In this document: in pieces, positions 1 to 7,876 of the stretch
Layout of the letters: each line of letters begins with the position of its first letter
How positions within the stretch are numbered: position 1 is the stretch's first letter
Assembly: GCA_024398295.1 (NCBI GenBank)
Contig: JAKSJL010000016.1
Span: 1-36,626 of the forward strand
Source: Bacteroidales bacterium
Lineage (GTDB): Bacteria > Bacteroidota > Bacteroidia > Bacteroidales > UBA932
Length of the DNA stretch: 36,626 nt
Direction: 5' to 3'
Position numbers and translations under genes: made by a program
The notes under the pieces: model-generated
What the model saw: only the letters and a program-made list of their open reading frames with translations
Database searches by the model: none
What the model was told of the DNA's origin: nothing

Positions 1-112
1 CCTCCGAAGCGGCTCCAAGCAGCCGTACGGCAGATTCCATGACCTCATTCTGAGCATACACGCTGGCGCACTCGAGGCTCGCCAGCAGCATCATAAAGAT
101 GAAATTTTTCAT
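1..112 (-). CDS. Secreted protein, N-terminal fragment
   Basis: Read on the minus strand from ATG at 112-110, the frame stays open to the window edge and gives 37 residues. They begin with a lysine, a hydrophobic run and a plausible signal-peptidase I site after ASVYA (about residue 20), followed by QNEV. This is typical of a Bacteroidetes periplasmic or outer-membrane protein. No lipobox cysteine sits at the cleavage position; the Cys at residue 15 lies inside the hydrophobic run. The mature protein lies outside the window, so the function cannot be stated. It is divergent from hpt. Confidence 0.6.
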   Translation of the reverse strand, partial: MKNFIFMMLLASLECASVYAQNEVMESAVRLLGAASE

Positions 113-160
113 AGTTTTCACAATTACGGTGAAATGTACTACTAACAAACGTCAAAAAGA

Positions 161-180
161 CTACATTTCTTAAAATGTAG
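161..180. promoter_or_regulatory. 8-bp perfect inverted repeat between divergent genes
   Basis: CTACATTT (161-168) and AAATGTAG (173-180) are perfect inverted repeats around a 4-nt centre, in the gap between the minus-strand secreted protein and hpt. There is no T-run, so it is more likely an operator or mRNA hairpin than a terminator. No convincing TAnnTTTG box was seen for hpt. Confidence 0.3.
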
Positions 181-234
181 GGTATTATTCAAGATTTGTT
201 AGTAAATTAGCGCGATTTTCGATGACAATTGAAG

Positions 235-780
235 ATGGAAAAAAGAATCACACTTGGAGACAAAACCTTCAAGACATACATTCCCTACGAGAAGCTCCAG
301 GAAGCTATCGACGCAGTCGCAGCGAAGGTGAATTCAGACTACATCTGCACTGAGCAGCCACCTATTTTCGTCTGCGTGCTTAACGGAGCCATGATGTTCA
401 CATCCGAGATGATGAAGAGGGTGAACTTCGACGCGGAGCTCATCTCCATCAAGATGACTTCCTACGCAGGCACCAGCACCACAGGCTCAGTGAAGATCCC
501 TCTGGGACTCACCGGCGACGTGGCAGGCCGCGACGTGATTGTCTTCGAAGACATAGTCGACACAGGTGTGACCATCACAGCGCTTGCCAGCCTGCTGAAG
601 GAGAAGGGAGCGAGAAGCGTTAAGACCTGCACCATGCTCATGAAGCCAGAGGTCTACAAGCAGGACGTCCCTATCGACTACGTAGGCATGGAGATTCCGA
701 ACAAGTTCATCGTAGGCTTCGGCCTTGATTACAATGAGCTCGGAAGAAATCAGAAGGACATATATATTTTAGATGAATAA
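235..780 (+). CDS. hpt: Hypoxanthine phosphoribosyltransferase
   Basis: Purine-salvage enzyme that converts hypoxanthine (and usually guanine) plus PRPP to IMP/GMP in the cytoplasm. The 181-residue protein has the type I PRTase fold signature: LNGAMMF at about 49-55, the flexible-loop SYAGTSTTG at 76-84, and the PRPP-binding motif VIVFEDIVDTG at about 101-111 with the acidic pair E105-D106. Length fits bacterial Hpt. The frame is open from a TTG at 229, but the ATG at 235 gives the usual short N-terminus and is preferred. Its last 8 nt overlap the first possible ATG of adk, so the two are probably co-transcribed and translationally coupled. Confidence 0.95.
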   Translation: MEKRITLGDKTFKTYIPYEKLQEAIDAVAAKVNSDYICTEQPPIFVCVLNGAMMFTSEMMKRVNFDAELISIKMTSYAGTSTTGSVKIPLGLTGDVAGRDVIVFEDIVDTGVTITALASLLKEKGARSVKTCTMLMKPEVYKQDVPIDYVGMEIPNKFIVGFGLDYNELGRNQKDIYILDE

Positions 781-781
781 T

Positions 782-1354
782 ATGAAGTATTTCATTCTCT
801 TTGGCCCTCCGGGAGCAGGAAAAGGCACCCAGGCCACAGCTATGGTAGAGAAGTATAATCTCCACCACATTTCTACCGGTGACCTCCTCAGAAAGGAGAT
901 CAAGGCTGGTACAGAACTCGGTATCAAGGCTAAGACTCTCATCGAGGCAGGCTGCCTCGTACCAGATGAGGTAGTTGAAGGCATGATCGAGTCAGAGTTC
1001 AAGAGCGTAAAGGGCGTAGAAGGATTCCTCCTCGACGGTTTCCCACGCACCATCGCACAGGCAGAGGCTCTCGACCAGATACTCGCGAAGACAGAGGAAG
1101 AAGTAACTGCAGTGGTCAGCATCATGATCCCTGACCAGATGATCATCGACCGCATCAGCCACAGAGCAGCCATCGAGGGCCGCGCTGACGATGCAAACGT
1201 AGACATCATCAAGAACCGTATCGCTACCTACCACAGCCAGACCGAGCCAGAGATCGAGTACTACAAGGCTGCCGGCAAGTATAACGAAGTAGACGGCATC
1301 GGCACCATCGACGAGGTTCGCGAGCGCATCGCCGACGTCATGGACAAGTTCTAG
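782..1354 (+). CDS. adk: Adenylate kinase
   Basis: Catalyses ATP + AMP = 2 ADP. It has the P-loop GPPGAGKGT at residues 8-16, the AMP-binding region STGDLLR and the DGFPRT motif. The LID is the short form (GRADD, no Cys4 zinc site), as expected for the roughly 190-residue Bacteroidetes enzymes. Two starts are possible: ATG 773 (adds MNN and overlaps the hpt stop) and ATG 782. The latter places the P-loop at the usual distance and is used here. It is the second gene of an hpt-adk pair and is followed directly by an intrinsic terminator. Confidence 0.95.
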   Translation: MKYFILFGPPGAGKGTQATAMVEKYNLHHISTGDLLRKEIKAGTELGIKAKTLIEAGCLVPDEVVEGMIESEFKSVKGVEGFLLDGFPRTIAQAEALDQILAKTEEEVTAVVSIMIPDQMIIDRISHRAAIEGRADDANVDIIKNRIATYHSQTEPEIEYYKAAGKYNEVDGIGTIDEVRERIADVMDKF

Positions 1355-1377
1355 AAACATCTTTCACACAAATATTC

Positions 1378-1410
1378 AAGCCTTGGCTACAGACGTAGTC
1401 AAGGCTTTTT
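1378..1410 (+). terminator. Intrinsic terminator of hpt-adk
   Basis: A 13-bp stem with one G-T pair (1378-1390 with 1395-1407) and a 4-nt loop is followed by a T-run ending at 1410. It lies 24 nt after the adk stop. Confidence 0.85.
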
Positions 1411-1497
1411 CGTTTATTAGGTGTAAACAATAAATGAAATCACAACTACCACATCAAAATCTCATACTGACCAAGTAGGTAATAACGAAATAATGTC

Positions 1498-1505
1498 TAT
1501 ATTTG
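1498..1505 (+). promoter_or_regulatory. Promoter -7 box for the small RNA
   Basis: TATATTTG matches the Bacteroidetes TAnnTTTG -7 consensus exactly. No good TTTG is seen 19-20 nt upstream. Transcription would start around 1510-1512, just before the closing helix of the structured RNA. Confidence 0.55.
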
Positions 1506-1510
1506 TACAC

Positions 1511-1619
1511 ATATAAAGATGGTACGATAGAGCCGCTAATCGACTTGCGGGACGCATATACCCAAAGCGTCGGAATCTGGTTTGACTCCAGACGTCGTTA
1601 CCATCTTTATTTTATTTTT
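1511..1619 (+). ncRNA. Candidate cloverleaf (tRNA-like) small RNA
   Basis: No protein frame is apparent and the segment folds into a four-way junction. The closing helix pairs 1515-1524 perfectly with 1599-1608 (10 bp) and continues as CGA/TCG (1525-1527 with 1595-1597) around a bulged T1598. Hairpin 1 is CCGC/GCGG (1533-1536 with 1547-1550, 10-nt loop). Hairpin 2 is GACGC/GCGTC (1551-1555 with 1567-1571, 11-nt loop). Hairpin 3 is TCTGG/CCAGA (1576-1580 with 1588-1592) with the 7-nt loop TTTGACT. Hairpin 3 matches a tRNA T-arm except that C56 is T. ACCA occurs at 1600-1603. A run of T's (1606-1619) after the closing helix looks like a terminator. It is not a standard tRNA: the 'anticodon' loop has 11 nt and no D-loop GG is seen. 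No Rfam family was recognised. Confidence 0.5.
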
Positions 1620-1798
1620 ATATAGTTCTTGTGCGGAGTTCCATCCGCCTTTAGGATTTCATTCTCGGACGTCATTTTAGTAGCGGAAAAGAGGCAAGTA
1701 TTCTTAACCTTTTTCTCCGTCAGACTTCTTCGCGCTTCCCGCACCTCAATGACAAAACGGGTTTTAGAATCAGTGTAGAGTATACAAGGGGCACTCAT
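1607..1798 (-). CDS. Hypothetical 63-residue protein (doubtful)
   Basis: ATG at 1798-1796 opens a 63-residue frame, with AAGGAG about 13 nt upstream as a possible ribosome site. The product is basic and hydrophilic, with no signal peptide, no membrane segment and no motif I recognise. It ends in KNYIKIK encoded by A/T-rich DNA that on the other strand is the T-run of the small RNA, so the two would converge. Codon use does not resemble the neighbouring genes, and this may be chance. Confidence 0.25.
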   Translation of the reverse strand: MSAPCILYTDSKTRFVIEVREARRSLTEKKVKNTCLFSATKMTSENEILKADGTPHKNYIKIK

Positions 1799-1807
1799 TC
1801 GCCTCAA

Positions 1808-1979
1808 TCTCCTTCACAATTTATGATTCAAAAACGCCTTAAATGGGCAACAAAAATTATGCTTATTTCATAAAAAAAGATAGACAACTAACTAGCAGAA
1901 CGATGATCGCTATAGATTAAACAGAAACCAAGGGCAACAGATCAATTAACCAGAAACGATTAATTTACAATAAAATACA
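1808..1979. other. A/T-rich gap with no recognised element
   Basis: I see no coding frame, TAnnTTTG box or strong hairpin in this stretch. It separates the doubtful minus-strand ORF from the structured leader upstream of the small membrane protein. Confidence 0.5.
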
Positions 1980-2208
1980 TAAAAGGAGCCGTACAGACAC
2001 AGAGGCTATCGACACTGTCAGGCCCTGATAGTTCCCGGTTATGCAGATAGCAGCTAAAAAAGAAACTGATAGAGATGCATTCATGCAAGCGAGACGGACG
2101 TATGCGGGTATCGAAACATACCATTACCGATCCTTGAGTGGCCGATCACATACGCTTACCTTCGCACCCGTTAACTAAAAACAACAAACAATTAAAAACA
2201 CAAACATC
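1980..2208 (+). promoter_or_regulatory. Candidate structured leader of small membrane-protein gene
   Basis: The roughly 230 nt upstream of the 2209 ATG are G/C-richer than their surroundings and full of complementary segments. Examples are CTATC/GATAG around 2006-2031, GGTAT/ATACC (2107-2111 with 2118-2122), CGTATG/CATACG (2099-2104 with 2149-2154) and CGGGT/ACCCG (2105-2109 with 2166-2170). The last two cross, so together they would form a pseudoknot. No TAnnTTTG box was found. It could be a cis-regulatory leader or an independent RNA. Confidence 0.35.
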
Positions 2209-2409
2209 ATGAAAGCACTTATCATCATCGCATCTTGTATCGCATTCGCATTCCTGTTCAGAGTAGTAGAGTATTTCACCAGCAAGGAAGGCATCAAGTC
2301 AGTCGGTGCCAAGGCTAACAGGAACTACAAGGACATGGCTAAGCTCGACATCAACAACGAAGAGGAACTCAAGAAGGCCCTGGAGGCATACAAAGACCTC
2401 ATCGATTAA
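2209..2409 (+). CDS. Small single-pass membrane protein, unknown function
   Basis: This is a 66-residue protein. Residues 2-18 form one hydrophobic helix (ALIIIASCIAFAFLF), followed by a charged, probably helical cytoplasmic tail ending EELKKALEAYKDLID. It has no lipobox and no signal-peptidase site, so it is likely N-terminally anchored. I do not recognise the family. Codon use resembles the neighbouring genes (AAG, GAG and CTC rich), which supports real coding. It stands alone: preceded by an unusually long structured leader and followed by the LysR promoter about 80 nt downstream. Confidence 0.65.
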   Translation: MKALIIIASCIAFAFLFRVVEYFTSKEGIKSVGAKANRNYKDMAKLDINNEEELKKALEAYKDLID

Positions 2410-2487
2410 AGGGTTGCAATAAGCAAAAACGATAGCTGCTATTATAAAATATCGTAAAAATTTATAGCATTAGTGACATAAACGCGA

Positions 2488-2495
2488 TATCTTTG
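2488..2495 (+). promoter_or_regulatory. Promoter -7 box of the lysR-type gene
   Basis: TATCTTTG is a perfect TAnnTTTG match 23 nt upstream of the ATG at 2519, giving a leader of roughly 15-20 nt. The -33 box is not clear. Confidence 0.65.
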
Positions 2496-2518
2496 CGCTG
2501 CGAAAAACCTGAAGATAT

Positions 2519-3421
2519 ATGGAATTAAGACAGTTGAACTACTTCGTGAGCATTGCTGAAACCCTTAACTTCTCGGAAGCAGCTAGATCATTGTACGTTA
2601 CTCAGAGCACCCTGTCTCAGCAGATCAAGGCTCTCGAGGACGAGCTGGGCACTATGCTATTCCAGAGAGACTCTCATTCGGTGACATTGACTGAAAGTGG
2701 CTCTAAACTGCTTCCTCTGGCCAGGCGCACGATCCATGATGCACTGTCCTGCAAGAACCAGATACGCGACCTTCAGGAAATGCTCACCGGAGAGCTCAAT
2801 ATAGGCTTAACCTACTCCTTCAGCCCGCTGCTCACCGAGACCGTGAAGGTCTTTATGACTCAGTACCCCGGGGTGAAGCTTAACATATTCTATAAGACCA
2901 TGGAAGAGCTGATGGAGCTCCTCAGGCACCGAGAAGTGGATTTCGTACTCGCCTTCAAGCCAAGCAGGCCATATGAAGAGATCGAGTCACATAACCTATT
3001 CGAGGACAAGCTGTCTGTGATCATGCGAAAGGATCACCCACTGGCAAAGATGAAAAGCATCTCCATGGAAGAGCTCCGAAAGCATAGGCTGGCGATACCT
3101 TCAAAGGGTTTGCAGTCAAGAAATTCCATCGAGCAATTCATAAGCATCGAAGATTCCGGGCTAAATGTATGTCTCGAGATCAACGAAGCAAATATCCTGC
3201 TGGAGATAGTCCAGTATAACAATCTCCTCACCTTGCTGTCAGACGCGACCATCAGATGTCGCGAGATGCTGACGGCGGTACCACTTGACCTGCCAGACAA
3301 CCAGATGCAGGGTTGTGTCCACACGCTCAAGCGCATCTACCGCAAGCGAAGCGCCGACGAGTTCATCAAACTCATGCGCGAAACCCGCATAGTGCAGGAA
3401 CTATCAGGTAAATGGCTGTAA
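2519..3421 (+). CDS. LysR-family transcriptional regulator
   Basis: This is a 300-residue protein. The N-terminal winged helix-turn-helix (residues 1-60) carries the classical pattern LNFSEAARSLYVTQSTLSQQ, LEDELG and LF.R. It is followed by a linker helix and a substrate-binding domain (about 90-290). The inducer is unknown. The gene lies 13 nt upstream of a YidE/AspT-type transporter on the same strand, so the pair is probably one transcript, and the regulator may respond to the transporter's substrate (inference). It is not the usual Bacteroidetes OxyR by its N-terminus. Confidence 0.9.
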   Translation: MELRQLNYFVSIAETLNFSEAARSLYVTQSTLSQQIKALEDELGTMLFQRDSHSVTLTESGSKLLPLARRTIHDALSCKNQIRDLQEMLTGELNIGLTYSFSPLLTETVKVFMTQYPGVKLNIFYKTMEELMELLRHREVDFVLAFKPSRPYEEIESHNLFEDKLSVIMRKDHPLAKMKSISMEELRKHRLAIPSKGLQSRNSIEQFISIEDSGLNVCLEINEANILLEIVQYNNLLTLLSDATIRCREMLTAVPLDLPDNQMQGCVHTLKRIYRKRSADEFIKLMRETRIVQELSGKWL

Positions 3422-3434
3422 ACAGCTGATAATC

Positions 3435-4916
3435 ATGACATTCTGGAACAATCTTTTCGAGGGCGTCTCTGGCGCCTGGAGCGGAGGCATTGCCCACTCC
3501 ATAATAATATTGGCATTCGTAATCGCACTGGGAAAACTTCTTGGCAAAAGCAAAGTGGCAGGCATCTCACTGGGAGTGACATGGGTCCTCTTCGTAGGCA
3601 TCCTTTTCAGCCACTTCGGCATGTCACTTGATGGAGAGCTTCTCCACTTCATGAAAGAGTTTGGCCTGATCCTGTTTGTGTACAGCATTGGGCTTCAGGT
3701 AGGTCCAGGCTTCTTCTCAAGCTTCAAGTCGGGCGGCCTGAAGCTGAACCTCCTCGCAGTCTTCATCTGCCTCAGCGGAGCTGGATGCGCAATAGCATTG
3801 CACTACATGACAGGCACTCCTGTCACCACCATCACCGGCATCATGTCAGGCGCCGTCACAAACACCCCAGGACTCGGCGCGGCTCAGGCAGCGTATGCAG
3901 ATAGTTTCGGGACCAATGCTCCCGACATCTCCCTAGGCTATGCAGTAGCCTACCCTCTGGGCGTCATCGGTGCCATCCTCACCTTCATCATCATCAAGCA
4001 GTGCCTTTATCGCCATGGCATGCTGGCCCCTGCTGCCACTTCAAGCCCAGCGATAGACTTCAAGGCGGAAGAGCTTGAGGCTGAGAAGAATATAGCAAGC
4101 ATCCACACAGTGTCGGCCGAGACGAAATTCATCTCGCGACGCATCATCATAAGCAAGAGAAAACTAAATGGCATCTCCCTCGGGACCCTGAACTTCGAGG
4201 GCGTGCTGGGAGCGTCGATCACTCGGATCAGACGCGCCGGTGTGGAACTCAAGGCCTCCCCTGACTTCGTGCTTCAGTATGGCGACCGCGTCACCGTCGT
4301 GGGCACCAAGGAATCCGTAGCGGGAGTGGAGAAAGTGCTCGGCAACTCCCTGAAGCGCCTCGACGAGCCGAATCTCATTCCCATTTTCATAGGAATAGCC
4401 CTGGGAGTGCTTGTAGGCAGCATCCCTGTCACCATCCCAGGCATCCCGCAGCCAGTCAAGCTGGGTCTCGCCGGCGGCCCTCTGGTGGTCAGCATACTGC
4501 TTAGCCACTTCGGTCCTAAGCTGAAAGTCATCACTTACACCACAGCCAGCGCAAACCTGATGCTGCGCGAGATAGGCATTTGCCTCTTCCTCGCATGCGT
4601 GGGTCTGGAGGCTGGCAATGGATTCGTCGATACCATTGTCCACCAAGGAGGCTTGATCTGGATAGCGTACGGCGCACTGATCACGCTCATTCCCCTACTG
4701 CTGGCTGGAGTCATTGGCCGCTACGTGCTGAAACTTGACTACCTCACACTGATAGGAGTGATGTCGGGTTCGTGCACGAACCCTCCTGCGCTTGCCTTCG
4801 CCGGCGAGCAGGACAAGACCCGCGACACCGCGGCCGTAAGCTACGCGACCGTCTATCCACTTGCAATGTTCTTGAGAGTGCTGATTGCACAATTGATGAT
4901 ATTGTTTTTATGCTAA
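3435..4916 (+). CDS. AspT/YidE/YbjL-family putative antiporter
   Basis: An inner-membrane protein of 493 residues built as two homologous membrane halves around a cytosolic domain. The half-repeats carry related signatures, [12 protein letters not shown] (about 139-150) and [14 protein letters not shown] (about 443-456), characteristic of the aspartate:alanine exchanger family. The central soluble part (about 225-305; [12 protein letters not shown] to YGDRVTVVG) is a TrkA_C/RCK_C-type domain. Only one such domain is visible, whereas many family members carry two, in keeping with the short length. The substrate cannot be inferred; aspartate/alanine exchange is known only for AspT itself. Confidence 0.88.
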   Translation: MTFWNNLFEGVSGAWSGGIAHSIIILAFVIALGKLLGKSKVAGISLGVTWVLFVGILFSHFGMSLDGELLHFMKEFGLILFVYSIGLQVGPGFFSSFKSGGLKLNLLAVFICLSGAGCAIALHYMTGTPVTTITGIMSGAVTNTPGLGAAQAAYADSFGTNAPDISLGYAVAYPLGVIGAILTFIIIKQCLYRHGMLAPAATSSPAIDFKAEELEAEKNIASIHTVSAETKFISRRIIISKRKLNGISLGTLNFEGVLGASITRIRRAGVELKASPDFVLQYGDRVTVVGTKESVAGVEKVLGNSLKRLDEPNLIPIFIGIALGVLVGSIPVTIPGIPQPVKLGLAGGPLVVSILLSHFGPKLKVITYTTASANLMLREIGICLFLACVGLEAGNGFVDTIVHQGGLIWIAYGALITLIPLLLAGVIGRYVLKLDYLTLIGVMSGSCTNPPALAFAGEQDKTRDTAAVSYATVYPLAMFLRVLIAQLMILFLC

Positions 4917-4950
4917 CAGAAGGAGTCTGCCACAATTGCGCAAAAATCAC

Positions 4951-4958
4951 TATCTTTG
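4951..4958 (+). promoter_or_regulatory. Promoter -7 box of obg, very close to the start codon
   Basis: TATCTTTG lies only 7 nt upstream of the obg ATG (4966). With Bacteroidetes spacing the transcript would be leaderless or carry only a few nucleotides. It lies 34 nt after the transporter stop, so obg can be expressed separately. Confidence 0.6.
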
Positions 4959-4965
4959 TACAATT

Positions 4966-5958
4966 ATGGCAGATTCAAATTTCATAGACTACGTTAAGAT
5001 ATTCTGCGCATCCGGACACGGAGGCGCAGGTTCAGCTCACCTTTATAGAGCGAAGTATGTAGCCAAGGGCGGACCTGACGGCGGAGACGGTGGACGCGGA
5101 GGACATATCATCCTGAAGGCGAACCCACAGTTCTGGACACTCATCCACCTCAAGTACAGAAAGCATGTGAAGGCGGACAATGGCGAAGCAGGCCAGGGTG
5201 GCCTCAGACACGGAAAGAACGGAGCGGACATCTATCTGGACGTTCCACTCGGCACCGTGGCCAGGGACGCAGAGACCGGCGAGCAGATATGTGAGCTCGT
5301 GGAGCCAGGAGAGGAGTTCATCCTCTGCAAGGGTGGCCGCGGAGGACTGGGAAACAACAATTTCAAGACCCCTACCCTGCAGACCCCACGTTTCGCACAG
5401 CCTGGTGAAGATGGTATGGAAGGATGGTTCATCCTTGAGCTCAAGATACTCGCAGACGTGGGTCTCGTGGGCTTCCCGAATGCAGGTAAGTCGACCCTGC
5501 TCTCTACCATCACCGCAGCCAAGCCAAAGATTGCGAACTACGCATTCACCACTCTTGAGCCAAATCTCGGTATCGTAAGCTACTATGACGACCAGTCGTT
5601 CGTCATGGCAGATATCCCAGGTATCATCGAGGGCGCACATGAAGGCAGAGGCATCGGTATCAGATTCCTGCGCCACATCGAGAGAAACTCAGTCCTTCTG
5701 TTCATGGTTTCGGCCGAGGAGGATGACATAAAGAAGGGATACGAGACGCTCCTGAACGAGCTCAGGGAGTACAATCCAGAGCTCCTCGTGAAGGACCGCG
5801 TACTCGCCATCACGAAGTGCGACATGATAGACGAGGGCATTGAGAAGGAGATAGAGCCTACCCTGCCAAAGGACCTCCCACATGTGTTCATCTCATCGAT
5901 GAGCCAGGAGGGACTCAAGGAGCTGAAAGACCTTCTCTGGAAAGCTCTGCACAAATAA
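4966..5958 (+). CDS. obg: Obg-family GTPase
   Basis: Ribosome-associated essential GTPase involved in large-subunit maturation and stress signalling. The 330 residues comprise the glycine-rich Obg domain (1-157, with [12 protein letters not shown] at 35-46) and a G domain. The latter has a P-loop GFPNAGKS at 169-176, DIPG at 216-219 and TKCD as G4. It ends just after the G domain, with no long C-terminal OCT or charged tail. The frame is open from 4936, but ATG 4966 gives the canonical N-terminus ([12 protein letters not shown]) and lies just after the -7 box. PAP2 follows after 6 nt. Confidence 0.95.
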   Translation: MADSNFIDYVKIFCASGHGGAGSAHLYRAKYVAKGGPDGGDGGRGGHIILKANPQFWTLIHLKYRKHVKADNGEAGQGGLRHGKNGADIYLDVPLGTVARDAETGEQICELVEPGEEFILCKGGRGGLGNNNFKTPTLQTPRFAQPGEDGMEGWFILELKILADVGLVGFPNAGKSTLLSTITAAKPKIANYAFTTLEPNLGIVSYYDDQSFVMADIPGIIEGAHEGRGIGIRFLRHIERNSVLLFMVSAEEDDIKKGYETLLNELREYNPELLVKDRVLAITKCDMIDEGIEKEIEPTLPKDLPHVFISSMSQEGLKELKDLLWKALHK

Positions 5959-5964
5959 GCCACT

Positions 5965-6546
5965 ATGCTTGAGACACTTGACAGGCAGTGGACACTTGCC
6001 ATCAACTCCATACATTGTCCTTTCAGTGACAGTGTATGGATGCTTTTTTCTGATAAGCACATCTGGTTCTTCTTCTACGCCATCATTGCCGGCATCATCA
6101 TCTGGAGGCTGGGATGGAGGAAGGGACTCATAATGATCGTGAGCATTGCCCTGTGCATCGTATGCGTGGACCAGGGTTGCAATCTAGTGAAGGACTACTT
6201 CCAGCGTCTGAGGCCATGCAACGACCCGCTCATGTACGGGCAGGGTCTTCACATACTCGAGGCGCCGCACAGCTACTACAAATATGGTTTCTTCTCGGCT
6301 CACGCCGGAAATGCATTTGCTTTCGCGACGGCCAGCAGCATTGCACTTCGCATGGACAAGCGCCTCAAGTGGAGAGGCTATGTCGTAGGAGTGCACATCT
6401 GGGCGTTCATGGTGGCCGCGAGCCGCATCTTCGTAGGCAAGCACTTCCTCGGTGACGTGCTTGTGGGCATCGCAGTGGGCGTGGCTGTGGCACTCGTGAT
6501 CGGAAACATTGCTCGTTTAGTTATCAATAAATTGAAAATCAAATGA
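5965..6546 (+). CDS. PAP2-family membrane phosphatase
   Basis: This 193-residue integral membrane protein has about five or six hydrophobic helices and all three PAP2 signatures: K76-x6-R83-P84, SAHAGN at 111-116 (H113), and S153-R154-x5-H160-x3-D164. The family dephosphorylates lipid pyrophosphates or phosphatidic acid at the membrane, and members such as BacA-unrelated UppP enzymes recycle undecaprenyl pyrophosphate. Its position between obg and murF, with an ATGA overlap into murF, makes a role in undecaprenyl-phosphate recycling for peptidoglycan attractive, but this is inference. Confidence 0.88.
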   Translation: MLETLDRQWTLAINSIHCPFSDSVWMLFSDKHIWFFFYAIIAGIIIWRLGWRKGLIMIVSIALCIVCVDQGCNLVKDYFQRLRPCNDPLMYGQGLHILEAPHSYYKYGFFSAHAGNAFAFATASSIALRMDKRLKWRGYVVGVHIWAFMVAASRIFVGKHFLGDVLVGIAVGVAVALVIGNIARLVINKLKIK

Positions 6547-7871
6547 TTGAGAATATCTTTACAGAAGAGCAGTACGCTCTCCTCAAGGGCTTGCCAGTGA
6601 CCACTGACAGCCGTGCGATAAAGGGTGGAGAGATCTTCTTCGCCATCAAGGGTGAGAATTTCGATGGCAATGACTACGCTCTCAGCGCGCTCGAGAAGGG
6701 CGCAGCATGGGCCGTAGTGAACGAAGGCACGGCGGCTGCGGCATCTGGAGATGCGCGCGTCATCGCTGTCTGCGACTCGCTCGAGGCACTCAAGGCACTC
6801 GCCCACCGCCACAGATGCGAGGCGGAGGTGAACGGCAAGCGCCTGACCGTGCTCGGCCTCACCGGCACGAACGGCAAGACCACCACGAAGGAGCTCATCA
6901 GCGCCGTTCTGCGCGCCAAGTATGAGATCACTGCGACTCAGGGAAACCTGAACAACGATATCGGCGTGCCGCTCACCCTGATGCAGATCAACGACCGCAC
7001 CGAACTGGCTGTCATCGAGATGGGAGCGAACCATCCAGATGACATCAAGCATCTCGTGGAGGTGGTGGAGCCTGATTTCGGCCTCATCACAAACGTGGGC
7101 AAGGCTCACCTGCTGGGCTTCGGCAGCTTCGAAGGCGTGAAGAACGCGAAGGGCCAGCTCTACGACTGGATCAAGGAGCACGGCGGAAAGATCTTCCTCA
7201 ACATCGACGACAGAAATCTCCTCGGCATGGCAGCGAAGCGCCTCGTGGAGTTCATTCCTTATGGCATCAATGATTCCGGCGCGACTGTACTCCCTAGCAC
7301 AGCAGAGGATCCATATCTGCGCATCCAGATAGATGAGGAGATCATCCACACCCAGCTTGTAGGTGCGTACAACGCCACAAATGTACTCGCAGCGCTCGCT
7401 GTGGGAGAGTACTTCGGAGTGGACCACTACAAGGCAGTGGAGGCCATCGAGAATTACGAGCCGAAGAACAACCGCTCGCAGATGACACGCACAGAGAAGA
7501 ATTCCCTCATCGTGGATGCGTACAATGCAAACCCATCCAGCATGGCTGCAGCGCTGGAGAACTTCTCACTTGTACAGGCAGAGCAGAAGATAGCGCTTCT
7601 GGGCGACATGAGAGAGCTCGGCGAGGATTCAGTCGCAGAGCATGTAAACATAGTCAAGAAGATAGAAGCATCTGATTTCAAGGCGATTCTCGTCGGCGAC
7701 GAGTTCAAGAAAGCCCTTGATTCAGCCGGCACGCCGGCCAATGTGATCGGCTGGTTCGGATCGTCCGATGAGCTGGCCGCCCATCTCGAAGCGGAGCCCG
7801 TAAGCGGCGCCACGCTTCTCATCAAGGGTTCACGAGGCATCCAGATGGAAAAGACCATCTGCAAGCTCTAA
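6543..7871 (+). CDS. murF: UDP-MurNAc-tripeptide:D-Ala-D-Ala ligase
   Basis: Cytoplasmic ATP-dependent ligase that adds D-Ala-D-Ala to the UDP-MurNAc peptide stem. The 442 residues show the N-terminal MurF substrate domain (TTDSRAIKGGEIFFAIKG at 20-37), the Mur ligase P-loop GLTGTNGKTTT at 105-115, and the central and C-terminal ligase domains (YNANPSSM; LLGDMRELG; IKGSRG near the end). The ATG overlaps the PAP2 stop (ATGA), indicating translational coupling. A strong terminator follows. Confidence 0.95.
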   Translation: MIENIFTEEQYALLKGLPVTTDSRAIKGGEIFFAIKGENFDGNDYALSALEKGAAWAVVNEGTAAAASGDARVIAVCDSLEALKALAHRHRCEAEVNGKRLTVLGLTGTNGKTTTKELISAVLRAKYEITATQGNLNNDIGVPLTLMQINDRTELAVIEMGANHPDDIKHLVEVVEPDFGLITNVGKAHLLGFGSFEGVKNAKGQLYDWIKEHGGKIFLNIDDRNLLGMAAKRLVEFIPYGINDSGATVLPSTAEDPYLRIQIDEEIIHTQLVGAYNATNVLAALAVGEYFGVDHYKAVEAIENYEPKNNRSQMTRTEKNSLIVDAYNANPSSMAAALENFSLVQAEQKIALLGDMRELGEDSVAEHVNIVKKIEASDFKAILVGDEFKKALDSAGTPANVIGWFGSSDELAAHLEAEPVSGATLLIKGSRGIQMEKTICKL

Positions 7872-7876
7872 AAAGA

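Noticed and set aside
1511-1619. Functional tRNA or tmRNA end
   Set aside because: The T-arm and ACCA are suggestive, but the second hairpin has an 11-nt loop, the 7-bp acceptor cannot be formed cleanly with the ACCA free, and tmRNA hallmark ends are missing.
6378-7427. 349-residue minus-strand open frame
   Set aside because: It lies fully antisense to PAP2 and murF, whose motifs are complete. G/C-rich third positions explain the opposite open frame.
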